NCBI GenBank assembly: GCA_034008185.1
Contig: CM067086.1
Span: 37,797,007 to 37,861,006, forward strand
Source: Gorsachius magnificus
Taxonomy: Eukaryota; Chordata; Aves; Pelecaniformes; Ardeidae
Direction: 5' to 3'
DNA length: 64,000 nt
Below, in pieces: positions 37,326 to 51,032 of this stretch. Under the pieces are notes generated by a model. That model was given only the letters and a program-made list of their open reading frames with translations, searched no databases and had not been told where the DNA came from. Each line of letters opens with the position of its first letter. Within the stretch, counting starts at the first letter, position 1. The position numbers and the translations under genes were made by a program.

Positions 37326-40300
37326 ACATGAGGTGTTTTCTCTTGTATTAAATGATGCATGTTACTTTGATGTATGATTCTGCATGATATAACAGAATCG
37401 CCTGGTGTCCTTCTCCTGCAGTCTTCCCTTTTGGGAGCTGGTTTTCATTTCTGAATATGAGCACAAGCAGGAATAGTTGTCTTGCAGCAAAGGAAATTAA
37501 GTAGGTGTCTTTTGTGCAAGAGATCAGCTTTCACCCACTCTTCATTGTCTCTTCAAAATAAGAGCAGCACTGGAATGGTACAGAAAAGAATCTGACCAGA
37601 AAGATAACTCATCCCTAGACCATTTCACTTCTATGTATTTTCCACTTTCATTTTTGTATCTTACTGTTCCTTGTTCTTGGGGCAGTTGATACACTGTGGC
37701 ATTAATTTTCATTCAATTAGCAATAATTGAAGTGCATTTTTCAAATAAAAGTTCATTATATACAGGCAGGCAGTATGGAACAACCTTTCATGAGCTGTCA
37801 CAGAAGAAAAAGTGTATCTATCTAGTTCTAAGGGGGAGTAGTATTATAGATGTGATTGCTGTAGTGGGGGAGTGAACTGGTTATTCAGAGTCGGGGCTTA
37901 GGCTTTCTCTGTAAAGACAATGAAAGTTTTGAAACTAACTTTAATGGAAATTGAGTTAATCCATAATGAAGATTTTTGTTTCTCAGTGAAGATCTCTGAA
38001 AGTGGCTGCAGTTTTGCTTCTGACATGGCCTGTTCTGATGCAATGCAGCACTGATATATGCTGCCATCTAGTGCCTATAGGGGAAAGCGGTGGGCTACTG
38101 AGTGCATGGTTTTCACGGATGCTGAAAGAATAGTAATTCTTGCTCTTTACTACTATGAGGACTTTCCTATTGGCTCAGTTTTAACCTTGCAATTAACCTT
38201 ATGGAAACTTACATTTTTTTAAGGACAAAACCCTGTCAGGAACGAGTACAAGTGTGCATGGGAGGGGGTTGGGGACAAGGGATGAAGGTGGGGAAGAGAA
38301 AAACAACCAATAAATGAGGCTGCAGGCAATAACGAGACAAAAAAATACACTGATTACAGTCACAGCTACCTTGCTGCTCAAAGAATCAGAACAAGTGCAG
38401 TAGAGTGGCCATCTGAACCAGAATATATACAGCAAGGGATGTAAGTGGAGAGTATCATGACCTTAAGGGGAACAGCAAAGACATGTTGAGAGAAAAGATG
38501 AGGGGGAAGTGCTTGTGCACTCACAGAAGGGTTTGTGATTAACTGAAAGCTTAGTATGTAATATGGCATAAATAATTATTAGTAATTCACATTTTAACCA
38601 ATCAAGTTGCTTTAATAAACAAAATTACAACCATACATATAGAATCATACTAATATAATTAACTTGAATCAATTAAAGGCTGTTGAATCACCTAGCATTC
38701 AAAAGAAAATGGCTATACATTTTCATATAAATTCTCAGTTGAAATACAATTTCAAAGGACATTTATTCTTCCCCAAAATTAAGAGCTTGGTTTTGATAAA
38801 ACAATCTTTCAACAGATGCACACCTCCCTCTTGGCGATTTGTTGTTAATTACTACTTAAACATTCGCAGTGTTTTTCACAAGCTGTCCTTACTTACAAAA
38901 AATGAAGAACAATACTGATTTCTAATAGAATTTTTTTCTTGAGTTACAAAATTAAAACTATGCATTTATTTTTAGATATTTAGATCTATACATTTACTTG
39001 TAATGACTTCTTTTACAGAAACTAAAATAATATGTGGACAAAGCAACATATGGCACCGTAAGCTGTTTCAGAATACTCAAAAATTTATTTCCCTCCACAG
39101 ACAGGCATGCACACTAGAAATAGAGATTTGTCTGAATTGAAAATTAAAGTTATCAGGCAATATAGAAAAAGCTTACATTGGAAAAGCCAATATTTTTTCA
39201 TGATGTAATTATACCGTGTCAAAAATGTGTCATTGTCAATCATTCCATCAGATAGAACTTTAAAATACCAGTATGAGGTTATAAATGTAGAGCATATTCA
39301 AATAAGCAAAACATTATACTTCAATATTGCCTTGCTAATGTGAAATATTTGGGTCTACTTAACTGAAATTTATTTCAAATGGACAAAAAATATACGTACT
39401 GAGCTATAAACATTATATAAAGGTTAGCAGTATTCATGGTGAAATGAAAGAAAAAAATACTTTTTTTCCTTAGAAGTTTTAAGAACTACTGTGGTACCGT
39501 TTGAGAAATTTCTTCCTTCTTCACATGTCTTGGGAATATATCAACAACTGTATATTTGATAAAAGTTTCTTACCTATTTAATTTTTCAGGAGTTGTCATG
39601 TATTGTGTATCTGCTTTTTGTATTGTAGAAATTGGTCACAACTGTTTTAAGCTTTCCCCTATAAAGGCAATTGTGCAGGCCTCAATAAGAGCTACAAACC
39701 CTTCAAAAATATAAGGTTTCCTTATACTGTAAAATGCCATGAATCAGAATGGTGAGAGCCAAAGGGGGTGCTGGGTCTCACTGGGAACAGCCAGCAGTTC
39801 TGTAGAATAATGAAAAAGCTAATAACAGCTTTCCCTATAGAAAGCTGTTAGCATGCAAGGACTTAGTCATTGTTTTCCATTGTGTGAGGCCATGTTTGTG
39901 TTAACAACCTCAGTACAACTGATAGGATACAGAACAAGTGTCTGTCAAAACCAGGCTGCAAAATAACATTCAGGTCCCCTCTTTGTGTGAGAGGCCTTGT
40001 TTATAGAGACAGTTATGGTTTCTGAGACCAACTGAGGTTTGTTGTTGTGTTACTGTTCTTCCCTTTAACCCTTTTTATCCTTCATGCACAGAAGATAACC
40101 TTTTTTTGGTTGAGAGCTAACCAGAATTGTCAGTGGATAAACATGACTTACAGTTTTGAGAAACACCTGAATGCCAAGCCTTGTCTAGCTGAGGCAAACT
40201 GAATTAATTATGGAAACAATTCTGATTACTTTCTGTATTTATCTTACCAGTAAATAACAATCCAAACAAAACATCCTAACTGCTGCCCCAGTATTAGCAA

Positions 40301-41040
40301 AGTTAGTTTTCCAGTAGACCTATCATTTCTTAGAAGCCAGGCTAGCAATTAAATCCCCATGACTCTGCTCCTACCAATTGTTAGCATTCAAAATCATCAG
40401 CTGAACCATAAATACCTTTAGCTTTCCATGTTGAACAACATTGTCATAAAAGTCTTGACAATGAATTTGTGATTAGCAAAGAATTTTAACACATGTAACG
40501 GAAAGGTTGTATGAATAATTTGCTCATAATCTGTATTAGAACGATCAAAAGGTAAAGACAGCGTCACAATGATGGTACGTTAGCTATGTGGCATGCATTC
40601 TAGATGGGAATGTGATTCTCAGTAGCACAAATAGTAAGGAAAAAGGAGCATAAAAATGAGGATGCTTCTGTAGTTTTAAAAATTGGCTAGTGCTACTCAA
40701 CTGGAGTGAGTAGAGGTGCCAGAATCTGCCTGGAGCAGATCCTATACAGCTGTATTTTTTTATTTCAAATAAAATGTCTCTGTGCCTATATGTTCACATT
40801 AATTGCAATTCTATGGACTGCTGAAGGCACTATACCAAATGGCGTGAATGAAGCTTGAGAACTTACCTTCCTCAGAGACATGTTTCTCTAGACCCAATAC
40901 TAAAGTCATTGCAGTGGCATTTGGAATTTGGCCACAATTTTGAGAATGGTTGTTTTGCTCTCTGGTTTGAGGATTTATTCAGCCCAGGCAGAGTGCAGAC
41001 AGTCTCCTGGTTCCTGATCGAAGGTTAGAGTTCATGGAAA
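37326..41040. other. AT-rich non-coding DNA
   Basis: No gene or repeat family is seen. A G-quadruplex-capable run lies at 38,260-38,281. The part from 38,540 to 39,620 is especially AT-rich with few G or C runs. Confidence 0.55.
38260..38281 (+). other. G-quadruplex-capable motif
   Basis: G runs of 3, 5, 4 and 3 are separated by A, TT and ACAA. The short loops would favour a stable quadruplex on the plus strand. It is followed by further G-rich text to about 38,298. Confidence 0.75.
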
Positions 41041-41113
41041 TTTCTCTATTTTATGGGAACTAGTGCTTTTACTTCTATTTCTCTATTTTATGGGAACTAG
41101 TGCTTTTACTTCT
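41041..41113. repeat. Perfect tandem duplication of 36 bases (period 37)
   Basis: A unit starting TTTCTCTATTTTATGGGAAC is present at 41,041 and again at 41,078. The two copies agree over 36 bases with a period of 37. It is a recent slippage or short-range duplication, or possibly an assembly artefact. Confidence 0.93.
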
Positions 41114-44100
41114 CCTTACACTTCTATATGACTGCTCATAAGAGTGTAAGTAGCCTAGCTTGGAGAATTCCTTCTCCTGCCTCCAAGTTAATGTGTAAGA
41201 CATTGTTGCCCTAACTGTTGACATGGGGTGCCTGTGTTTCTCCTTTCTATCATGTCTCACCTTTTCTGAAAGGATTGTCAGCATAACATTGTGCAGTCCC
41301 ATTTGACTTAGTCTTGCCTCCGAAGATGTCGAGGTAATGCTGAACAGATGAGGTTTGCATATGCCACTCCTAAAATAATACAGATTTTTTTTTTTTCTGG
41401 TATGTCACACATGAAGCTAGTGGTATCCCCATTCTTGGCCATTATTTCAGGTACTCCAGAGAACAGTTATTCACTGGTGAAGACATGGAATAGAGAATTT
41501 TCTGTGGTTTTCCATGTTGTGTGGCTTCATGATTAATTTTGAATCAATCTGAAAAGACCTCTGACAATGCAAAACTCAAGCTTATCAGGTTTGGTTTTAC
41601 CAGGCAGGGTACTGAATGTTTTGGACTAAGTCAGCTTGGAAAAATACTGAGAAGAAACAGTAATTTTATCCTTCAAAACAATTTTTTTTTGCATGTGATT
41701 GCATTTCTTTCTGTTTTTTTCTCTAGAAACTATCTTACTAGCAAGTAGACATTGAAAAAGCAAGTTCTATGTGTGTATTGCACAAAGCTTACAGGCTTTC
41801 AAAGCACACTTGTATGCACACTTAAGCACTTCAGAGTCAAATGTATGTCTTCTGCTGTATGTCTTGATGTACAACTGGTTTGGGGCTTGTTTGTGATTCT
41901 CTTGGCACTACTTGAATTTTAGCAGTTGTGCTCAGCTACACAGGGAACAGATACATCTTTAACCAAGGAATTTAAATGTATAATTCTTCCAACTAATTGC
42001 TTGTGAATGAGTTACAGATCAAGAATAATTCACAAACCCTGTTCCACAGATAATGATAAATTCTAGAAAATTGCAGTCAAATCACATATAATTCCTGAAC
42101 GGAAAAAGAACCGAAACAAATCAGTGAACCAATTTGTTATGATTACTTTCTCTTCTTTCTAACATGTCTGAAATCTGTTACTGAATGTTACTATGCAACA
42201 TTCGGATGCATCTACAGTAAAGACTGCATCCAGTATTTGAAAGATATTTTTAGTAATGGTTGCATTTAACATCCGTATCCTACACTGCTGGAGGATTTAA
42301 TACAGCACAGGAAACTGTGGACCTTGGCATAGTGAAGATAATTGCTTAACTTTTCTGAGTCTTAAAGTTACCTACAATGTTAAGTAAACAAGATAATGAT
42401 CTGGTCTGTATGACAGAAAGTTCAGGATCTAGGCCACTGTCTGATCCCTCACTGTAGCAGCCTATAAGCAGCTTCAGTTTGCTAGTCAGGCTAAAAACAT
42501 ATAACATGACCGCAGCATTGTTTCTAAATAAAATGACTCTCAGTAAAATTAGCAAAAGGCTTACAGACCAATTTCAAACAACCGCACTAAGCTGAAGTAG
42601 GACTCCTTTTCCTTCTAAAAGTTCCCAATGGACAGAATACCCTTTGAATTCCATGGTCATTTCACAGACCTTTGCATAGTAAGACATTTTTCATGTAAGA
42701 TGTCTGGCTATTTGGATACAATTCAAAAAGAGGCTTATGCTTCAAAGAGCAGGAAAGCTGACTTAAGCTTTAGAGTAAATACCAAAATCTCTTATCTTTC
42801 CATATTTGTCATATGTTATAATCCCTACAAGAGTGGCCGCTGCAATAATAGGAGAAAAAAAATCTTAAGATTGGCTTGACAGACTAACAAAGGCATTATA
42901 CATAAATGCTCGTTAGGGGACAATTATGGGGGTTTTGAGCTTTAGAAGTGATAAATGCTCATTTATATTAAAATCTACATGAATTTCCAGTGGGAATGTT
43001 TCATGACACATGAAAGTTCTACTTCTGAGGACCGATTTATTTGCTAGCATATATGAAGAAGAAAGTCTCCCTGGGTATTACCAGGGCAAGGACAGAGAGT
43101 TCTTGTGTCCAAAAATATATTTTTAGTGTTTTTTATATTAGATATTACTTTTATGGCAAAACCTGTACTTGATGGATGCATAACTCTAAACAGGCTGATC
43201 CTCCTTCCAAATTTTGTCTTGCCAAAGAAATGGCCAGTGACAATTCTCTAAATTGGCAATATTGCATACTAATTCTATAGGTTGGCTATAGGTGTGATGG
43301 CTTATCCACTGTGATTAAACTCTAGCCTTTTTTCTTCCCATTACCTGAATTAGTTCAGTTTCCAGTTTAAAACACTAATACTTGTATTTTCCTAAGATAA
43401 TCTATCCTTTATTTTAAAGGAAACATTTGAAAGTGATTCAGTTTAGGAAATTCCTCCCTTGAAAACCCACACTCTTTAAAATGTCAGTTATACAAGCTCA
43501 CTTGAACTCCATCTGATTCCCATGTTAATTTCCATAACAGAACACTTCTTGTATGTGTCACTGATTCATAAAGAACTGCTGCTTTTATACAGCATAGCTA
43601 AATACAACTCCTTGAAATACTCTCCAAACAATGTCTCTGCCTTAACATCTTCTCTCTAAGTGCTAGAATTATGCTGCCTTGAAGCTGACTTGCAGACTCA
43701 GCTGAGAAGCCCTGGGAAATTCATGATCCCTTCGAGAAAGCAAGGTGTGTACTCCCTCTTCCCAGCATCATCCTTATGTGCCTTTGTCTTTCTCTGTGAG
43801 TAAGGAGGGTGCAGACAATATAGCCAGTGAAGAACTGAGTCAGTGATAGAAATGAACCTAAGCAAATATAACTTTCATGTTACCATACTTATGTATTTAG
43901 TTGCATTTAGGAAAATTGTAATGCAACAATATTTATCTAAAGTTTCATCCTGATCATAGCAGATGTAATTCGCCATCGCTTTTGAGATAGTTGTAGTAAG
44001 TATTCTTAAACTGATAATATCCTTTATTATTATTTCTAAAATGAAAATGCATTTATTGTATACTTAAAATAGATACTAAATTAATGTTGTTCATCAGCTT

Positions 44101-45248
44101 TTATGTGCTAGGATACACTCCACAGAGTGCCAACAGAAACCTCAGAACAACAACACGGGAAGGCTTGTAGAGCCATCCCTTTTTTCTGCACAGTACTACT
44201 ACTCATCCATCACTTACTTAACAATTAATGCTAATATATTTAAAGCATTTTTTCTTTATTTTTTTAGGTTGCTGTCAGCAATTATATAAGAAATACTTTT
44301 TCCTATGATTTTTCCTTTTCTTAAGTAACATCGCACTGATGTACCACAAAGAGGTGCTCTAAACCCACAGTAGCTATTGAGAGCAACTCTACCAAGACCA
44401 GACAGGACTGCTGTAAGCTCTCCTCCAGGTAGGGTTGTCTGATTTTAGTACTGTTTTTTAAAAAAAAGTATTTCTCATGGCAGTCATTACGATAAAACTT
44501 GTGTCTAGCAGTCAGAACTTAAAATAATTATATTCATAGCTGTCACCACATTAACAAGTCAGGTGAGATTTATTCTATGGAATAGATTCAGGCATACTAC
44601 TCAGCTATCCATCATCTAATTTTCCATAAATAATCTATTCAGTTGAATAGAATGTCTTTTTCCCTGCAGTAACAACTATGTAACAAGTGAATTGTTTGGC
44701 ACTATTTTACAGAGGTTTCTGTCCTGACAGCTGTGGTGCATGTGTTTAAAATACCATTTTTGTGAATTACTCTGTTGGCTACAGCTGGTTTATTTGCACG
44801 AGTAAAGATGAGCATATGTACAAGTCTTCACACAGTCAGGGCTGAGGAAATAAATTTCCCTTGAGATCTAATTTCTAAATCTTCCTTTAATCCAACTGAA
44901 ATTAGTTTTGTAATCCCAGATTAGTTGTAACAATTTTTCTGAATCCCAGCACCGTTCTTATTGTCATAGAGGACAAGCATGGCTGAGGCACAGAACTCTG
45001 AATGCTGTGTTATTCCTTGCCTGCATTACTTCATACTAAAACAGATGGGAATGAAAGCTGATTGCAGTCCCTGCAAGAAGTATATGGCTTTGACCTATTC
45101 AATCAAAAGAAGATTCACCTGCTCTAATGTCATCATCCGGGGGGTCTTCATGTAGGTCTACAATTACATGGAGGCCCCTGGAGGTGAAAAAACTGAAATT
45201 CTGATCCTTCTTGAAAACTGTACCTATACATACCGCTGAAGAAAGATT

Positions 45249-45264
45249 CCCCCCCCCCCCCCCC
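45249..45264. repeat. C16 homopolymer
   Basis: Sixteen consecutive C bases lie between GAAAGATT and GTTTTG. The minus strand is a G16 run that could fold into a quadruplex. The length is prone to sequencing error. Confidence 0.85.
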
Positions 45265-47167
45265 GTTTTGACTTTAGGGAAGCCTGAATCTGAATCCAGA
45301 TGAAAGTTTATAGTTCAAGATTATTTGCAAGCACTACTGGAATCACCCAATTTTTAATCTTCACTTATTTCTGAATATAATCTAAAAAGCAATGTACATA
45401 ATACAGTGTATGTCACCTTCTGATCTATGTTCTTTTTTTCTTACACAGGCTAAACTTTATTAGATTAATAACAATTGTCTCTAAAACCCTCTTTACTTAT
45501 GAAGACATATGTTTCATTCTCAAGATGCCGGAAATTGAGCTTCAAAATTTAGCTCTGTATTTATATTACAGTGTGAAAATATTTGGATGCTTTGGTGCAT
45601 TTCAATTTTAAAGATTTCAGTGGTGATTTGCATTTGGTTCCATATTATTTATAGTGTGAAGAATCGATTCTGTGTTTTGAAAGTGTACTGTCTGCAGTAA
45701 TCAATATTTATAAATGTTTAAGAAAGAAAAGAAAGAACTTCCAAAATAGTGTTCTTGCCAATATGATCTATATTTAATAAATGACTCTTCAAGTAGGTTT
45801 GATTTTTACTTCAGCAGCCTCTGCCCATCTATAATTGAAATATCACTTGTGCTTGTCAAGGTCTGCGTGGTGTTATAATTGTTTTTAGAGCTATACAATG
45901 TTGGAACATAAAATTTGCTTTGGGACTGCTGGATAAGTATGTAATTCAATTTGAAATCTTCAATCTAAAATATACATACTTAATATACATTTTCCCACTA
46001 AACACAGGAAGGTTGAAGCACAGTAGAGAGAAGAATGGTAAGATTAGTCAAATCTTGTAACTGATGTGAAGGGAGATGAACATGAACCTTAGATACAGTT
46101 TTCAGACTGTACGTATGCCTCAAACACATGAAAGATCATTCTGTGTTAGTATTTTTGCTTTGCTACCCTCATTAGGTCTCTTTTTAAGCGCTTATTAAGT
46201 ATTTTCTTCCATTATCTTTTATGTCTATATGCTTGCTAATTGGAGGCTCTTTAAAAGCTGTAGTGAACGCTCTCTGACTATAGAAAGCTTAGGCTGCTAT
46301 CAGGAGTACTGCATTGCCTGAAGTTGCATTAAGCAGAGACTCATCAGCATTCAGCACCACTGCCATAGTGTAAAGCCTAGAAGAAGTGGGAAAAATACCT
46401 ACTGAAATATAAGAAAAGATGAAAAGAGGCTGGTGAGCAGAAAGAAAAGCTCCTTATGTCTGTTCTGAAGGTTCTTTTTCTAATGGATCCCCCTCCCAAG
46501 CAATGTTGCGAGTGGCAGGTGATGTGTTCTGCAAATAGATCAGCAATGTCACTTCTGAAATTGCACTTTTTGGCATTCAGGTGTTAAAGCCAGCCAGCTG
46601 GTAGCCAGGCTTTACCCAAGGCTGTATTATAGAAAAAGAGTACATGTTAGATCATCTAGCAGCAATTACAGTAAAACACCTCTGGCTTGAGCCAGAATCA
46701 CTGTTACTGTTGCTTCCTGCAGTGAATTCTGTCACTATCATATTTGCTTTCTCTTCCACTGCCAGGTGTCAGACATATTTGACTGGAATTATTTTGCTGG
46801 GCTGAGTTTGTTACACAACTTCTCCAGAAACCAAAGTGATTGTTAGAATCTCTAAGCTCTCTAACACTTCTCAAACATTGAGATCTCAGTGAAAAATTGC
46901 AAAGGTATATATCAGATTATACTTCGAAAGGTATTGCAAAATGCATTAAATAAATGATGAGAGATCCATTGTTAGACCTACTCTAGTCACAGATGTAATA
47001 TTTTTCTTTCCTTTTTTCCTTTTGCCATAATAATCACTGCAGCAAGTTGTAAATGCAATGAAACCCCCTGCTATCTATGATGGAGAGAACACAGAAATTG
47101 ATTTATGATGTTGTACTGTGCAAAGCCCAGGTGCAGTTATAAAATCTTGCTAGTTTCAGAAGTCTCT

Positions 47168-47230
47168 AGAAAGAAAGGAAGAATAAAAAGAAAGAATCAA
47201 AGGAAGAAAGAAAAGAGAAAGGAATAAAAC
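47168..47230. repeat. Purine-rich GAAA/GGAA low-complexity block
   Basis: About 60 bases consist almost entirely of A and G on the plus strand in GAAA, GGAA and AAGG units. It looks like a degraded polypurine microsatellite. Confidence 0.75.
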
Positions 47231-50200
47231 AGAATATTCTCATTCTCACATGTAAAAAGTATGAAGGAAATTTCTATGAGCACAGATACTGTAGTTATTT
47301 GCAGTTTGTATAATTCTTGCTCATCAAATTAATTACATAAGATATTTGTATGCTACTTTTACTGCCAGCTATTGTTACTACCTGTATAATTTTGTGTAGT
47401 TTAAGCTACAGCTGAATGTTAATACCTAAACTTTGTATGGCTTCATGAATTATTTTTCACAGGCTTTCCAAAGAACTGAGAAATGCCGTGAGGAAAACCT
47501 AACGTTCTTCCATCATGTCTTCCTCCATAGTGTCTTTAAAGGGCTTCAATAGCTGGGAACAGTGCTACTGTCTTGGGAAAAATGCAGGGTGATGGTTGAA
47601 GCAGAGATGACGCTGTTACAAGGTGACCAGATTACGTGCAGAGGTTGGGTGGCAGTGCCGAGGCAGCTGCAGCAGAGAGAGCCTGAGGAAGCATAGGAAG
47701 AAGGGTTTGTTAAGAGAAGTGGAGAAAAAGGGATAATGGCAATATTGATATAAAATGGGAAAAGAAGTGAGGAGTCCTTGAGGCCTTTTCCTTTCTAGCC
47801 TCTCCCTTGTCCTGTAGGCCAAATCACCGTCTTGGCTTCCTAGTTATAATGGCATCTCTGTGCTCTCGATGGTAGAGTTCCTTCACTCCTACTCATCATG
47901 TCTTCATTTCAGCAAGGTCTGACATTGCTTAGAAGGCACAGACCAACCTTGTTGATCCAGACAAACTGCTTTTCATATCTGTAAGAAAAACATTAGAATT
48001 CTGATTTCTCATTATGTCAGCAGCTGTAAAATGCTATAGGGATCTACAGGTCAGCTCTTCATTAGGAAAAGTGTGATTGCCTACAGTCTTCCAAAAATTC
48101 CAAAGGAAGTATCCACAGCGTTCAGGAGAATGAATTCAAAGATTTTTCTGTGAGTTCACTGAGGCATTTGAAGAGTTGATTCAGCTCTAGCAGCAGTGAT
48201 AAAGCCTTATTCCAAAGGAAAGATCAGTCTGAGAACAAGGCTTATGCTGGAGCTTAGTAATTTTTATTTTGTGACTTTTCTATTCTCATTTAAATAACTG
48301 ATGGAAACAGATAATTTTTCTATTTCCAGTTCATCTCTGCCCTTTCACTGTCAAAATGTAATTTTTAGTCTTGGCTCAGGCTCTAACCACTTTCACTTCG
48401 AAGTATGAAAATGACCATAGTCATCACACTGTCAAACTTTCAACTGAAAATATGCAGGGAACCTCTCCTTCCCCTTCCCTTTACAGTAATGATCTTTCTC
48501 ACCTGTATCAGAACCAGGGACCTGCTTTTTCAATAAGTAATTGTCAGTACTAAGGAGTTTCATTCTGGTCTGTGCTCATTTCATCTCTCTCAACAGCTCT
48601 GTTGGTAGAGGGATACACATACTGAAGTGTTATCAAAGCTAAGATTAATACATGTTTAGGCCAAAAAAAAAAATCCAGGCTTACACTAAACCATACAAAA
48701 TGTAAACAGTTTAGTGACTCTTTTGAAAAGTGAATGCCCTTCTGTTACATGTTCTGTGTGTCATGTTGTCTTTTTAATGGAAGTGAAGTGTCATTTAGGT
48801 AATTTTTAAATGAAGTAAAATCCAACAACCAACCAACCAGTGTGCAGAATGTGATTGGCCAAGGTTGGTTTGATTTCATATTTCAACACCTAGCTTACAT
48901 AAAAATATTTACCTTTTAACTTTCTGCAGAAATTTACATGTATTTATTTTAAAAATAAGTTTGGATTAGTTATGGAATAAAAAAGAATAGGACTAAGAAC
49001 TGTAAATTCAAAAAGCTTTAGAGCTGATATTTTCAGTTTAGTATATTTTTAATAACTGATGGATTGAGCATGACATCTTGTGTAGTCTGGAGTCTGAGAC
49101 ATGAGACAACTATGAATACATTGGGAAATACCAGAGAGCAGACTTTTCAGGAAGCCCCAGAACCAGTGTAGATCTGGGCAGAGTGTGTGTCTGCTGGATG
49201 CAGAGATCCAGAGGAGAAACTCCTGAAATCATACTGAATGACTGGCTCCAAGTGCCAGGAACAGTATAACTGCAGTGGGGTAAAGCTTCGGATGAGCCAT
49301 CTTGCTTTTCAGCAGGGTCCATTAAATGCTGTGGAGTGTATAGCAACTAAACTGCTCCAACACTCATGCTGGCATATTTTCAGTGACAGTGTTATCTATC
49401 TCTACACTGCATTGCAGTAAAGAATGTAAACTTTAACTTGAAATGTGATTAAAAGGACTATGAGCTAGTTGAGAGTTGCCTAAACAAAGAGAATTTCCCT
49501 TACTTTCCCTGGTTGCAATGGTTAATGCTATCCCCATAATGCCAAGTGGTTGGTGTAGGAACTACCCTGACTAGTTTTAAGTCAATTAGTTTACTTCTGT
49601 TGGGGGAAAATAGAGAATGACTGCAAGCATTGTAAAGCTCAGACAGTGGAGTAATCAGAAGTTTGGCCCTTTGTGCACTTGCCGAATGATGCTGTCATCT
49701 GGTATTGTACATTACCCAGGGTTTACTTTCTGGGTGATTTATTTGTTTTCCTTTTCTCAAGAGTACTGTGGAAGGAACTTCAGAGCTACTCTCAGTTCAT
49801 ACCTTTCTTCTACTACAGTTCATTATCAACCTCAAAAAACGTTTGCCATAAACTAGTAATCTGTGGCAAATGAGTTGGGGAATAATACACTTATTTGCAC
49901 TGACCACAATACTGCAATGAATTCCAACCTTAGGGAGGTTTCCTCTACTTTCTACAGACTGATGCTAAAGAGTTGATTTGCTTTAGGTGGAATTAGCTGA
50001 CATTTCCTTTTGTACTCAAAATTCTAAGAGTATTTTTCCCACCAAGAGTGACAAAACTCAGTATTCAATCTGGTTTTTTAATGTCAAGATTTTTTTTTTC
50101 CCCGCGAGGAGATGTGTAGGAAAAGGTACAAACTAGCTCCATTTAAAAAAGAAAGAATAGAACACAGATAATGAAAGATCCATTTTGCTCATCACCCCAA

Positions 50201-50321
50201 CTTAAGGTAAAACAATGCTGTCATACCTTGCCCCTGTCTTTGGTTCATCGCTGCTTAATTTGGTGTTCCATTAAATTTGAAATTAAACCATTTGCATTAA
50301 CAACAACACAACTTGCATGTC

Positions 50322-50896
50322 TGTTCTGGTTTCGGCTGGGATAGAGTTAATTTTCTTCACAGAAGCTAGCATAGTGCTGTGCTTTGGATTCAGTGCTAGA
50401 AGAATGTTGATAACACACTGATGTTTTTAGTTGTTGCCAAGCAGTGCTCAGACTGCTCAAGGACTTTTTGAGCTTCTCCTGCTTGGCCAGGTGCATAACA
50501 AGCTGGGAGTACAGCACAGCTAGGACCCAAACTGTCCAAAGAGCTATTCCATACCATATAACGTCATGCTCGGGGGGGTTGGTGGGTCGCGGGCAGAGTG
50601 GTCGCGGCTCGGGCTGTGTGATCACGGCTCGGGGGGAGTGATTGCTGCTCGGGATGGGCTGGGCATTGGTCAGCGGGTGGTGAGCAATTGCATTGTGCAT
50701 CACTTGTTTTGTATATTCTGTATATTCTCTTACCATTATTACTATTATTATTCTCTTATTAAACTGTCTCTATCTCAACCCACGGGTCTTACTTTTTTTT
50801 TCTTTTCTCTGATTCTCTCCCCCATCCCACTGAGGGAGGGGGGAGTGAGCGAGCGGTTGCATGGTGCTTAGTTGCCAGCCGGGTTAAACCACAACA
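50322..50896 (+). mobile_element. Solo LTR of an avian ERV (ERVL-like) with perfect 5-bp target duplication
   Basis: This 575-base element begins TGTTCTGGTTTCGGCTGGG and ends AACCACAACA, with TG...CA ends. It is flanked on both sides by ATGTC (50,317-50,321 and 50,897-50,901), a perfect 5-bp target-site duplication that fixes its boundaries. An ATTAAA poly(A) signal lies at 50,758-50,763. A G-rich middle segment (about 50,571-50,650) has repeated GCTCGGG-type units. It is the same family as the minus-strand LTR at 6,730-7,305, shown by shared blocks such as ATAGTGCTGTG and GAATGTTGATAACACACTGA. With no internal retroviral sequence it is a solo LTR. Confidence 0.93.
50758..50763 (+). promoter_or_regulatory. 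LTR poly(A) signal
   Basis: ATTAAA lies inside the plus-strand LTR, about 133 bases before its end. The same hexamer occurs at the matching place of the minus-strand LTR (6,862-6,867), supporting the assigned orientation of both. Confidence 0.6.
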
Positions 50897-51032
50897 ATGT
50901 CTTACTTTAGAAAATTGTCTAGCACTGTACATTTCAAATACAAAATTGTTAATATGGAAGGTTGAAATTTAGAATGAGAGATAAGAGGAACATAATGTTA
51001 TTCAAGTAGCCAGAAAATTCTGACTAATTTCC

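Larger units (their letters stand above)
41114..50321. other. AT-rich non-coding DNA
   Basis: More than 9 kb shows no recognised gene or transposon. It includes a C16 run (45,249-45,264) and a purine-rich block (47,168-47,230). Somewhat GC-richer text at 47,580-47,710 and 49,100-49,330 gives only short, domain-free frames. Confidence 0.55.

Noticed and set aside
50347..50871. Open frames of 101-129 codons on both strands
   Set aside because: They lie wholly inside the solo LTR and overlap each other; LTRs of this kind do not encode proteins.
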